Part shown: in pieces, positions 40,101-54,500 of the stretch
Layout: each line of letters begins with the position of its first letter
How positions within the stretch are numbered: the stretch's first letter is position 1
NCBI GenBank assembly: GCA_003260075.1
Contig: QLIY01000459.1
Coordinates: forward strand, 61,002 to 125,001
Direction: 5' to 3'
Origin: Phallusia mammillata
Taxonomy: Eukaryota > Chordata > Ascidiacea > Phlebobranchia > Ascidiidae
Length of the DNA stretch: 64,000 nucleotides
The notes under the pieces: generated by a model
Told to the model about the DNA's origin: nothing
Seen by the model: only the letters and a program-made list of their open reading frames with translations
The model's database searches: none
Translations under genes and position numbers: made by a program

Positions 40101-43100
40101 GCTGCCTTGCATCTTCACGATCGGCTCCTCTGTGCGCTTCCCACAGTCAACGTACTGAGGAAACAGAGGAAATGTGGTGGCCAAAATATTAAGGAAATTC
40201 TACTAACACCATAACTCACGTCAGCCGCACATTTAACTAAATTTTGATAAGTGGCGCAAAAAGCACAAATCCCTATTGGAAATGGTCTACTGTTCTCCAA
40301 AAATATTGTAAATAATGAGAGAGAAAATACTGTAGCGGATATATTTAAGTTAGGCAACATTACATTGCTCTTGATACAAGATTTGTGATCAAGGGAGAGG
40401 GCTTGAAATTAGACCTCAGGTGCGGTATAAAGCGTTTATGAAACCAAATGCCCCCCCCCCGGATATATTTAAGTTAGGCAACATTACATTGCTCTTGATA
40501 CAAGATTTTGTGATCAAGGGAGAGGGCTTTAAATTAGACCTCAGGTGCGGTATAAAGCGTTTATGAAACCAAATCTGAGCAGATCAAATTAGCCCAAAAC
40601 GTTTGGTTTTCCAAAGTGAAGCGCAGTGTAAAGTGGTTTTCGGCTTCATATTGAAGTTCAGATATAATTCAAAATATTAAATCGCCTATTTACTTATGAT
40701 TTAAGGGTACCAAAAACTTAGACCACACATACAAACCTGCCTGCTTTCTGATTACTATTCAAATCACCTACAGGCCAACAAGAAGAATTTGTTGAAATGC
40801 CATGCACTTACTTTTATAGCATAAGAACTAAACTGGTACAAAGCATTAAAAATTTTGCCGAGTCCACCAAAAGTCCTTTGAATTCAGCCAAATTGGTCTA
40901 GATTTTGCCTAACATTGGTTTCAGCCAAACTTCAGGTTTGATACAGGACTACATTTTCACTGCCCCCCCCCCATGTGCTGGAAATTCCTTAAAGTGAGCG
41001 ATACCAGCAATATGCATGCAGTACTGGGGATATTCGCGAAGTTTGGTTTTGAATCTGTCCAGTGCAGCGATGCCAAAGTAGTACATCTTACTGTTGAGAG
41101 GTTTCTTCAACGCTTCAAGAACGTAACCCCCCCCCCATGTGCTGGAAATTCCTTAAAGTGAGCGATACCAGCAATATGCATGCAATACTGGGGATATTCT
41201 CGTAGTTTCGTTTTGAATCTGTCCAGTGCAGCGATGCCGAAGTAGTACATCTTACTGTTGAGAGGTTTCTTCAACGCTTCCAGAACGTACCGAAGAGCAA
41301 TTCCCAAACCTGGGTAAAAAGTCAAAATAGTTACTGAGTAGTTTTCATATTCAGAACCAATAACCTAAGATTGCAATTTATCACAGATAATTTCAGCAAA
41401 AAATGGCAATTTAGTCATGTAATTAACAATGTCATCTCATGCACTGCGTCAATAAACATAACAAATCTGTTAACATTTTGGCATTTACAGTGTTATTGTG
41501 GATCAACTTTTACTATTGTCTGATTTATACCCTATCCTAAACCATAACCCACAAAATACATGAACATCTTAAAACAAACAATTTTAACTTACCAAGATAA
41601 GTTACCAAACATTTCTCTACAATTCCACCAAACAAACAAGCTGTAATGTGAAGTTCCTTGTCGGGGTACTACATAAAAATACAAAGTAGATATTATGTGG
41701 ATAGAATATCGTGTAGAGCAATTCGTTAATTTAAGCTCCATTGGAAAGTTGTCAACCTAACCACGTAAACCTCTGTCATTTTTTCAAGCTATATTTTTAT
41801 CGAAACCCGAGCCCGTCCATAATTACTAAAAATTCAGGAAAAAAATCCTGATACCATTTGACTCTGCAACTTTGTAACAAACTGCTCTTAAAAACAAACA
41901 CACCAACCACTGCAAGACATTATACCTGAGGAAAGAATCGATATTCCTCAAATCCCCCCCCCCCGTCCATAATTACTAAAAATTCAGGAAAAAAATCCTG
42001 ATACCATTTGATTCTGCAACTTTGTAACAAACTGGTTTTAAACACAAACACTATGTCCACTGCAAGCCATTGCACCTGAGGAAAGAATCGATATTCCTCA
42101 AACAAGTTTCGCATCATGCAGTTGAAAACTTCTTTCTCTTTCTTGTTGCTTGACTCTTTGAATCTTTGCAGCAATTCAAGAATCTACAACACAAGCATAT
42201 TTCTTGTTGTCAAACAGGTTTGTTGTAGATTTGACACAGACAGTAAGTAAATGAGCCTGGACTAGAAAAAACGCAAATTTACATTCATACATTTTGAAAT
42301 TACATTGTTTAAAAAGCTATGTTGTAAGGTAAACGTAATTGGCCAGAAAAATGTTGGCACGCGAGGTCGTTAGCACATGGAAATAACAAGTAAATTGGCA
42401 TGTGTCTCCTAAAAGGTTGCCGACCTCTGGGCTATACTCTTCTCAGCTAAAGTAATCCTGGGCAGCACATCGAAGCAGTCATAATTTTAAAACACAGATT
42501 TAGACATTTCAACACTACTATTGGTTGCAAATCAAATTTAAAACGCATTAAAAAAAATATTGCATTAAAATAATAATTCGGTTGTGCTAGTTGTACTTTA
42601 TCAGCATTTCACATTCATACTTACATCATCAACTGACAGAGTGGGATGCGGAGGTTGATTGTAGATTTGCTGGAAATATCCGTTCGCTTCATCCTCGATT
42701 TCTTTGCTGAATTGTTGGTTCATTTCAGGCCAAACTTGTGAGAGATCGGTCACTGAAAGAAAGAAATAAATGTGGTTGATTGTTGGTTTTTTTACCTTGG
42801 TATCTGAATGATAGTGGGTCTTATCTGAAAGTAAATGTTTATATTTCAATTAATAGAATCTTGTAAGCAAAGTGTAAATGTAAAAACTAATAGACAAAAA
42901 AAACACAATTATTGTTCAAAAATAAAATATGTGTGCAAATTAAAAAAATAATAAAAAATGAAACCTTTTTAAGTTTTTCAAAAGCAGTTAGTGAAAGTAA
43001 TGATGTGCTTTTAAAGCATGATTATTTTTTTTAATGCATGCAGTCTAGGATGATTGCATATTACCCACTCTGCAAAACTTTTTAATGCAATAAATTACAG

Positions 43101-45470
43101 TTTTTACTCAACAAACAACAAAGTATCTGATTAACTGCATTTGTCAGAAGTAATAAAAATTCTTACAACAATGTAAACTTACTCCCCCCCCCCCAAGAAT
43201 CTACAACACAAGCATATTTCTTGTTGTCAAACAGGTTTGTTGGAGATTTGACAAAGACAGTAAGTAAATGAGTCTGGACTAGAAAAAACGCAAATTTACA
43301 TTCATACATTTTTGAAATTACATTGTTTAAAAAGCTATTAAAAAAAAGCTTGTAAGGTAAACGTAATTGGCCAGAAAAATGTTGGCACTCGAGGTCATTA
43401 GCACATGGAAATAACAAGTAAATTGGCATGTGGCGCCTAAAAGGTTGCCAACCCCTGGACTATACTCTTCTCAGCTACAGTAATCCTGGGCAGCACATCG
43501 AAGCAGTCATGATTTAAAAACACCGATGTAGACATTTCAACACTATTATAGTTTGCAAATCGTATTTTGAAATGTGAAAATTAGCGCATGAAAAAAAATT
43601 CAGTTGTGCCTCCCATAACCATTGCACATTCGTACTTACATCATCCACTGATAGAGTGGGATGCGGAGGTTGATTGTAGATTTGCTGGAAATATCCGTTC
43701 GCTTCATCCTCGATTTCTTTGCTGAACTGTTGGTTCATTTCAGGCCAAACTTGTGAGAGATCGGTCACTGAAATAGACAGAAAAAATTCCGTTAATTTTT
43801 TAAACCTTGATAGCTGAATGTCAATAGTGGGTCTCATCTGTAAGTAGACGATTTTGTTTAATTGAAAATGAATCATATAAGCAAATTTTAAGCATAGGAA
43901 AATTAGTAATGGACAGAAAAAACACAATGGTTGTTTGAAATCAAAGCAATTTAATGAAAAGTAGTTGGTGACAGTATCTTTACCATGTTTATTTGATTTT
44001 TATAATCCAGCCCAGGGTAATCAAAAACCAAATTGTCAAACTTTTTGATGCAATTAATACGATTTTTTTCTCAACAAACAATAAGTTTGGTATTTACAAC
44101 TCTGTGGAGTTGAACAGAATATGTGTTTAACCAGGTGTGTCTGAAGTAATAAAAATCATAAAATTAAATAAACTTACTCAGTGGTTTATTTTGATTTGAC
44201 TTTACTGATGCTTGTTGAAATGCTTGCTGTGCTGCCGGACCCAACGATCCCATGCCCGTCTTCTTCTGTCCGAACATATCGAGACCCGAACCACCCCCTA
44301 AACCTGCTCCGAGGCCTCCCATACCCATTCCACCTGCAGTGAAGGGTGAAGGTGTTACAAAACATAGCAGTTGGCAAAGTCTACTTTTCTGCAATAATTG
44401 CAAATGAGATCACAACAACAAAAACTATTTCACGTACAGAATATAAAAATGTTATAAAAATTCTGCAATTTAATAAAACTGTACATATTTCACTGAACTG
44501 TATTGTATATACTGTATTACATTGCAAAGACTTGGTATTATACATATAACTGTATACTATAATCAATATTATTTACATAACCCTAGAAATATAAAATGAC
44601 CATAGGGTTTAACAATAATTTAGTAAGGCAAACAATTTGAAAGTAACAATTTTGGGCAACTGGCATAAATAAATCAAAAATTCTAAACCAACCGGGAGCA
44701 CTTGTAGTTGGTTTTGGTTGCGAAAATGAATCGGACATTTTGTTGCGAAACAAATCTGACTTTTGACTTTGAAACGGATCAAATTTATTTGAAGAGAATG
44801 CGTCACTTGAACCGATTCCACCAACATTCCCAAAGTTAGACAGAAGGTTGTTTGAGAAACCTGAAAATATTTAATGTCGTTAACAAACAGACTGTAACAA
44901 CATATTTTAAAGTAACAACTTGTTTTATCAATTTGTAAATGCCATGTATTTAAAATTTTTAAAATGAACATAAATTCATAACTGGGATCAGCTCTGAATC
45001 AGATATGCTGACCAGCGATCACAAAATACTCGTAAATAAATGACAGTATGACAAGACCATTGAAGGCGCCATACTGAATAAGGAAATCAGGGTCACCAAG
45101 CATTCACCACCATATGACAAGGCGTAGGCTTTTGATTGGCTGACCACTAATCCTGTGTAGCTCAGTTCGTAAAGCGGGAGTCCTGGAAAGGTTGGTGTCG
45201 TAGATTCAAATCCCACCATAGGCTAGATTTTTCAACCACATGCCTTGTCACATGACAATGCTTGATGACCGGCTGATTATAACGCCTTCAAATGGCTTGG
45301 CATAATGTGATTCATAATTTAAAATGTGTTTTGAGCAAATATGTCATTTAATTTCTTGACAAACACTAATTACAAAGTAGGTTTAACTGTAAGAATCATG
45401 CTCAAAGCAACTTTGAATTAAAAACAAAACTTACCTCCAAGGCCAAATTGGGAAGACCCAAAACCAGTAG

Positions 45471-45549
<79 letters not shown>

Positions 45550-48500
45550 AGGACCCACTACTAGTCAGTTGTGGCCCCAACCCTTGTCCGATGCTTGACC
45601 CAAAACCACCTCCTCCACCCATAAATTGACCCCCTGTAGAACCCCCTACTGGACCCACATTGCTTCCTGGATTTGACCCAATTCCGGTTCCAAGCCCCAT
45701 TTCACCCAAACCAGTACTTGGTGGCAAAATGCCCGACCCAGCAGGACTGGACATATTAGTGGGGGTCGGATTATTGGGGCCGATAACTGAACCCATCCGG
45801 CCGTTACTGGGACCCGAGTTTCCAAAGTCAGTGATGGGTCCGAACCCGGGTAGAGTTTGGGGGTTCGAGCCCGGGGCTTTGTTGCTGCTGAAAGTGTTGC
45901 CTCCTGGAACTGGGTCCATCTGCAAAAATACAATAGCTGAATAAATATTTGATGACACACGCAGTTTTTTTATGTTTAGTCCATCAGAAATCAAATGTTT
46001 AGGCAAAAAAAAAAAAAAGAAGAAAATGTGCTATTTCTTTTTTTAAGGCAAGTAACAAAAATAAATTACAAATTTGTTTAAACTCCAAAATTTGTCTGTT
46101 TATTGCACTGAAGAGTGTTGAATCATTTTTGAACAAAAAATGCAACAATATGTTTGTGTTTTGTAAAAATAATGGCCCAAATATACCTAAAAAGCAAAAT
46201 GCTTTATGAATCAAATGTCAGTGTTCCAAAGTTATTCATCTTTAAACGTTAACTTTAAAAGTAAACGTTATCTTTAAAAAAAACTTTAGATGTAAATGTT
46301 CAAAAAAAACCTTTAAACGTGAACATTCATCTTTAAACAGCCAAAAAAGGAAGAAATTTCTACACAGTCTTACCGGTTTATTGAGCAAACTCTCAACCTT
46401 GGTGTTTGCTGGGGGTAGTGAGGGTGCTGGAGTTATGACAGGTTGTTGGGGTTGCCCAGGGTTCGGCTGACGAGGTTTCGACATCACACCAGGTGGAGGT
46501 TGACGAGCTTTGTTGAGTAACCCACTACAACTTGCCGACATCGTACGAACTACCTCCGTCAGATCAGGTGACACGGTTCTGTAAGTCACAGTTAAATGTT
46601 GATTTTCACACAGATGAAGCTTTTTTACATAGAAATTGTACACAGATTCGGTTTATCGCATAACCCAGGGGTGTCCAAGCCGGGAAGGAATTTCTACCAA
46701 GGGAGAAATTTAACTTTAATTTTTACATGTCGTTTGTAAATGGACAATTGAGCTCTGAGAAAATAACCTGTAAATTAACTTTTAAGGCTCAAACTTATTT
46801 TTCTTAGAATATAAATTATGGTTTGGCCCAGATGTTTCATATTTCTTCAGTTTGCTAAGGTTGCTTTGAAATATTCATTAAATGTCATTCAATGAAATTT
46901 TAGTTCAATAAAACAGAACAGAGTCAAAAAATATTTTTAGAAACGCTGATTAATCAGTACAAAAACTTATTTTTAAACTTTTTTGAGGTCAATTATTTTG
47001 TCTCGGAATATAAATTCTGTTTTGTCCAAGTTTATGTTTTCTTCAGTTTGCTAAGGTTGCTTTAAAATATTTATTACTTGTCATTTATTGAAATTGGGCT
47101 GTTTCAATTATCATATATGCCCACGTATGTGGTAAAATATATGAATAATTTATTAACAGCCGAGTATGAATCATATATTCGCCCAAACCTAACGTCAAAA
47201 GTTTTTCCATCGATTGCAACCTTATGATTCATAAAGCGACATAATCTATTCACAGTCAGCGCAGTGAAGCAAAAAAATAATCTTGCAATGTTTCTCGTTA
47301 TAAACACGTTTACACAAATATTGTGTTTTGCTTGTTTTGGTGACTAGGTTGTTTTTCATGATATATTTCAAGGTACTACAATATTTATGTTGTGACAAAT
47401 TTTGTGAATGAGGACAGAGGTTTTTTAGTTATCACAATTTAATTTGAAACCTAAACATCTCAAGGTAGTAGATGTCAAACTAAAAAATCCAAGTAACAAC
47501 CGATAAAATGTACAACTTAGTTTTGGTAAATTGATTCTGGGTATCATTTCCCATTCTGTTGCCATTATTGTGATGATTTTCATATTAAGTATCACAATTT
47601 AAGTATCATTGAAAACGTTTATTTTAAGACTGAAATCAGTTAGCTTTAGTATAAAGAAAATATATTTTGCTTATGCAAGTATATTTAGTGTCTTAATCAA
47701 ACAGAAACAAAGTTTTGCAGAATAAAAATCCAACCCACCCAGGATACATTTGTATGTGATTTTGAAGACACAACAGCATTGTGGTGAGCGCATCCGTTGA
47801 TAACGATGAGGTATCCTCCTTGAAGGGGTGGCCACCTGAAAAAACACAAATTAAAAATACAACAAAAAATTTGAAGAACATTCATACTGTAGTGAAAAAT
47901 AAATTGCTTTTAATAATGTTTGAATAAGCAAACTATAAAACCTAGAAACAGCCATAAATTATTTCATCATTTTCTACAAATGATCGGGAAATTTCAATTC
48001 TGACAATAAAGCTCCTATTGAACACATATATTAGTTTGTTTCTACTCTAATTAAATATGTGAGAGTATTCCTATTTTGCCAAATCTCTAAACCTTAACAG
48101 TTAGTCAAGCAAGCAAGGGGGGGCTAATGAAAGTTCATATTTAGACAAGCTTTTGTACATTTAAGGTATTTCAGCTGACAAATGATAATATTGTACCTTA
48201 TTCAAATAGAATGAAAAAATAACTTTAAATTTTTCATTAAAACAAAGAAATTAGATATGAAATTCAACCATTGAAAATTCTAAAAAAAAACTGATCCCCC
48301 CCCCCTTCAGCTGACAAATGATAATATTGTACCTTATTCAAATAGAATGAAAATATAACTTTAAATTTTTCATTAAAACAAAGAAATTAGATATGAAAAT
48401 CAACCATTGAAAACTCTAAAAAAAAACTGATAAGGAACTTATACTATTCAAATAGAACACATATACAAACATTTAAATAAATAAATAAAATCATAAAAGC

Positions 48501-51500
48501 ATAGTTATTAGTTAAAATAGAAACAAATTTAAAGAGACTACAAACCTAATATAGCAGAATATCTTCTCTTAACAAAACTTATGCAAGCAATAATAAATTC
48601 GTCTCTGTGTTCGCGGAGTTTGTCTGTCAACCATTTGTCGAGTTTCAGATATTCCCGTCGTGTTGCCAGAGCAGCGAGATCGATTACAAACGCAAACGGT
48701 TTGCTGTTCAGCAAAACCTGTAGAGCCTGAAATTCAGAAAAAAGCTGGTTTAGATGAAAGTTAAAGGGAGAGAAGACTGCTGAAAATGTGGTGACAATAT
48801 GTTGCCGTATATTCAATTAGGTTTAACAGTGTCACTTACAAATTAAAAGGCAACATAATCTAGCTCAGGCCCCCCCCCCACTTATGCAAGCAATAATAAA
48901 TTCGTCTCTGTGTTCGCGGAGTTTGTCCGTCAACCATTTGTCGAGTTTAAGATATTCTCGTCGTGTTGCTAGAGCAGCCAGATCGATCACGAATGCAAAC
49001 GGTTTGCTGTTCAGCAAAACCTGAAGAGCCTGAAATTCAGAAAAAGCTGCTAAAAATGTGGTGACAATATGTTGGTGTATATTCAATTATGTCTAACAGT
49101 GTCACTTACAAATTAAAAGGCAATATGGTCTAGCTCAGGCCTTCTTAAACTGTGGGTCATGACCAAAATTAGGGTCGCAGAATATAATTTTGGGGTCACA
49201 AAACATTATGTGTTATTATGTCATTGTCACAATACATGGTATACATGCGTAAACTTATTGTTTAAGCATCATTCATTCATGTGTATAGGTTACACCCATC
49301 AAAGGGGTCACATAGAAATTGCTTTTCTAAAATGGGGTCATGAGCAAGAAAGTTTAAGAAGCCCGGATCTAGCTAACCAAACTATGTCTAACAAAGATTT
49401 CAACCAAAATGTTGCACTTGGCTCTAAAGCAGGGGTTCTTAACCATGGGTGCTGTTTCTAGGGAGTGAAGGGGATGCTGAATCATTAAGGTTGGTTCGAT
49501 CTATTCTAGCCCCCCCCCCAACTGTGGGTCGTGACCCAAGTTGGGTTTGTGAAACATCATGCGTTATTGTGTCATTGTCACAATAAATGGTATTATTGTG
49601 TAAATTTATTGTTTAAACATCATTCATGTGCGTTACACCAGTGGTGGGATTCAGCCAATTCGCACTTTTTTATAGAACCGTCTCACGAAATGTTATGAGA
49701 TCAGCGAATTTGAATCCCACAACAGGTTTTATGAGATCAGCGTACCGCCTGACTCAAAAATTGAATCCAACCACTGGGCTACACCCATCGAGGGGTTACG
49801 CAGAAATTGCTTTACTAAAATGTGGTCACAGAGTAAGAAAGTTTAAGAAGCCCTGATCTAGCTAACCAAACTATGGTCTTACAAAGATTTCAACCAAAAT
49901 GTTGGACATGGCTCTAAGTCTAAAGTAAAACACACAAAGCAATTGTTCTTAACATAGGGACAAACAATATATTTTACCACCTATGTTACTTGTTGTTAAT
50001 TTGAATCCATGAACAAAGTTTTACCACGTCAACTTATTTATGACACTTTTTACTGCCCCAGTCATTGCTAATTGAGGTTCCATACTACCAAGTGATAGCT
50101 TGTTGGGTGAAACGCAAACTGGTAGTTCTCTAATTATCTAATTTACCTTTAAATCTTGTGCGATGTCGAGAAGTCGGGATAATTTTTGTTGGTCGTACTG
50201 GTCACCTCTTGTTGACCACTCAGCCATACTTGCCATTAGAAGCTGACGTGGGATAGGAGACTGCACAGAAAAGTTTCAAGCATTTGAATAAGAATGTAAA
50301 ACATGTGGTCATAAGAGTACAAAGTATTATGCACGAGTAGGGTTCAAATCAATACGAAGCCAGGAGCTATCATGTGCAAAGTTAGCTGCAGACAGTGCAC
50401 ATTGTTTCAACCTTAAAGGTCTCATCAGTGCAGCTGGTTACGAGCCTAGCGACACACATAAACTTAACTTAATTTGAACCACATTTTGCATGGTTTACCC
50501 CCCCCCCTGCTACGAACAAAATGCCTTTTTTGGAAATAAGAGAATGTTTACAAAGCTAGTAAAAAACGTGTTAAGGTTTCAAACATACAGTTAAACATCG
50601 GAGATATACAAAACACTCTTCAGACTTCTACATCAAATAAGAAAATAGTTTTGACATTTTATTTTTAAATTTCGTTTTTCACCTGAACATTCCAGACACA
50701 ACTTAGAACAGGAGCAGAGTTTGGATGACTTCCCAGGAAGATTGGAAGAAGACTCAACATCAATTCACGACGAAGAAGTTGCCAGTTTGGTCCCGACTAC
50801 ATGAACAATAATAAAGTGGTCAAAAAATTGTTACGGAATAGTAATGCAGTGTTTGTGAAGAATGAAATCATTTAATATGGCATTGGTGGTAGTGTGATTA
50901 ATAATTCCACATTTAATTGCTGTTTAGCAGGGATGGGCCGAAACTGTAAATGTCTTTGTTTGGTAAAACACCCAGGATCTCATGTTAATGCTTGGTGCTC
51001 AATGTATTATGATGTCACAAGCATTCCTTATTCCATGCCTAAGCTGTAGAGACTCCAGAAGTACATGTTTTTCCACCATGTTAGGCATTTCGAAACAGTC
51101 AATTTTGTTTTTGGATTGATACCCTTTCGAAAACTAGTTTCATATGTTAGCGGGGTATGGATATGCAAAATTAATACTCGGGTCAGTTTGTGCAACTGTT
51201 TGGCTGAGCACCGAGCATCAAAAGCAGCGATGCTCGGTACCGAATAATCAGGTTTTGGCTCAGCCCAACCCTATCATTTAAGCATTATGGGCAAGTAAAA
51301 ACAGTAGTTGGTTGGTGTGTTGCAATCTTACAAATTTGAGAACCCCCCCCCCCGTTTGGCTGAGCACCGAGCATCAAAAGCAGCGATGCTCGGTACCGAA
51401 TTATCAGGTTTTGGCTCAGCCCAACCCTATCATTTAGGCATTATTTCACAGGCAATTTTTCATTGTAAAAACAGTAGTTGGTTGGTGTGTTGCATTCCTA

Positions 51501-54500
51501 CAATTTGAGAAGCATTATTTAATACAACAGCAGCTAACCTGAAGCAAAGTTAGGATGAGGAGATCGGGGCATTGTTTAAATGGAAGTTGAAACAAATTCT
51601 TCACTTCATCGATGAGACCAACTTCGGAAAGATTAATTAGACTTTCCACAAGATCAAGAGATTTCCTGGGGTAAAAAAAAGTTGGAGGTCAGGCTCTTTG
51701 AAAAAATTAAAGACCTTTTTTTAAAGTTAAATTTTCTGTTTCATTGATGTCAAATTCTTGTAACTGACACAATTTTTTTTTTTAATTTTTAGCTTTTTTG
51801 TGGAAATTTTGTGAAAAATAGTAAAGCTACTGTTTAAGAGCATGCCCTGCTTCTGTCATATAATTTTCATTAAGTAAGCAGACAGTCCAGACTGTTTTAA
51901 TTTATAGGTCGTATTGGCTGGTGTAGCAATCTAAAGGCACTCCAGCTCGTTGGGAGTAATAGGCTGAATGTCCACCAAACCGATGTGATGCCACAACTGG
52001 ACATTTGATTGTTTGTTACAAACAAGCACTTAGATCAAGCAGGCCTGTACCTAGGGGGTAACAAGGTGCCCCCCCCCCATAACCCATATTGGCTAGTGTA
52101 GCCATCTAAAGACACTCCAGTTTGTTGGGAGTAACATTCTGAAACACCATGTCCACCAAACCTATGTGATGCCACAACTGGACATTTGATTGTTTGTTAC
52201 AAACAAATGCTTAGATCAAGAAGGCCTGTATCTCGGTGTTGTCAAGGTATTAAATCAATAAGGTGGTGGATTGTTCAAGGAATACAAAAGAGAAAAAAGA
52301 ATACAAATCCTTGATTCAGAGCATAAACTGGCCAAATTTGTTTTCCCCCCCCCCCGTAATAATCAATAAGGTGGTGAATTATTCAACAAATACAAAAGAG
52401 GAAAAAGAACACAAATTCTTGGTTTTGAGCATGAATTAACCAAATTTGTTTTGCCCCCCCCCCTAAATGTATAAGGTCATGGAATATTCAAGAAATACAA
52501 AAGGGGTACATGAACTGGTTGATGAATTAAAACGGGTGCTGATGAGTAAAAAGATGTAAATCACTGGTTTAGGCCAAAAGTTGATCTAAATATTCGTATC
52601 CCCCCCCCCTTTTCTTTTATAATTGTTGCACCTAACCCTAAGAACCCAAGCCTCACATCCCTTAAACACACAGTTGTAAAGAAAATCCAACATTTAGTGT
52701 GTGGAAAAAAGTGCATGACAATTTGCTATGTAGTAAAATAGAACTTACCAAACAAGCAAGTCTCTATTCTCTTCATCAACTGGTTGTTTCAGCGCGTCGA
52801 CGTTCACAAGTCGTGTGGCAAATTCGGCAATGCAGAAAATACTGGAGTTGAGCAGACTGTGCTGTATCCACGACAACTGGAAATATATAAAAATGTTCTT
52901 TTACAACAATGGGCAATTTTAATACGAAAAAGAACAGCCGAAATAAACTTAAAATCAACATGCTGGTGTGGCCCCTCATATTACTGATGATGGCATGAGC
53001 ATTTGCCGAAATGTTTCCCCCCCCCCTTCGGCAATGCAGAAAATACTGGAGTTGAGCAGACTGTGCTGTATCCATGACAACTGGAAAAATATATGTTCTT
53101 TTACAACAATGAGCAATTGTTATGAGAAACATAATGGCACGAATAGACTTAAAAAGCAACATCCTGATGTGGCCCTTCATAATACTGATGATGGCATGAG
53201 CATTTGCCGAAACGTTTGAAAAATAAAACATGTCACTTTTTCTGTCTAGTTAAGCAGTATTTTCCTCTAGTGTTTCAAAAAACAATCAATTTGATTCAAA
53301 TCACTTCTGTGTGTCAGTTTTTAACAAAAAAAGTAATTTTACAAAATCTTAAAATGTTTAGAACCTGTCCACGAGCATTTGTCCAGTTTCGGAACAAGAT
53401 ATCGATGGGAAAATGTTCAAATTGTTGATCTCCCTGGTTCCGTAGAAGTTCCAAGGCTCGAACCAACAATCGGAAACCTCCAACATCTTGCACAACGAAA
53501 CCAGGATGGTCAAGTTCGGCAAAAACATCTCGTGGAGATAATGACGGGTTCTGCAGGTTATGTATGATATCAAACAATGTCACAGATTGAGACAAAGTTC
53601 TGACTCAAGAGTTTGTTGTGTAGTGCCTTATACATACAAGCGTAAAACCAAATTTCCCCCCCCCCTTGGTAAAGTAATGGCATGTAATGCAGCCGTAATG
53701 GCTTAAAGGTTGTGCATACCTGCTTTAAATGAACATTGCTATCACACAAAGAGCTGTGACAGACTGGTTCATGTAAATTTGCCCCCCCCCCCACCCTGCC
53801 ATAATTTTTTAATGGTAGCCATCTAAGAATTATGAGCATTGCTTTAAAAGAACATTGCCAACGATTCTAAAACATAGCATTTGAAAAGCTGGGATGCACA
53901 AACACATGTAAATTTGTAACTGGGGTCAGACAGTATGAATACAAATGTGTCATTTGTTGAAAACATCCTCACACGACTGTAATCACTCCCCATGCAATTT
54001 TGCATGAGTTGGTGTGAAAATAACTTGTACTTACCATTTCGCGGACAACCTGTATAAAAACGGGAACGTTCCATGAATTCAAAGTCTCGTCAGTTTTGTC
54101 TTTGTTTTCTGCCCAGCCTCCAGATAATGACTGGAAAAAAAGAAAACAATAAAAAATGGACACAAATAAATATTCTAAAATCGGTTTTATTCTGCTCTCA
54201 GATATACCGAGCTGCTTATATATCATCAAAACAGTTGCAATCAGAGTTAATTTGTGAAAATATTACAGAAAAACACATAGTATCACTTGTTTTGTGTTTT
54301 TTAGGAAAGAAGATCTGTTCAGTTATCATCTATGGCCCCAAAGCCGGTTATTTTTAGACTCATTGTTCAAGTAAATATAATTCAGCAACCTGCATCAAAT
54401 TTCTAAAGCATTCAGGTCTCAAACTATATTAGATTCTGTATAACCATTTAAACATGATAATATGTGCAATATAAAACAGTTTTAATTTTTTGGCGTCATA

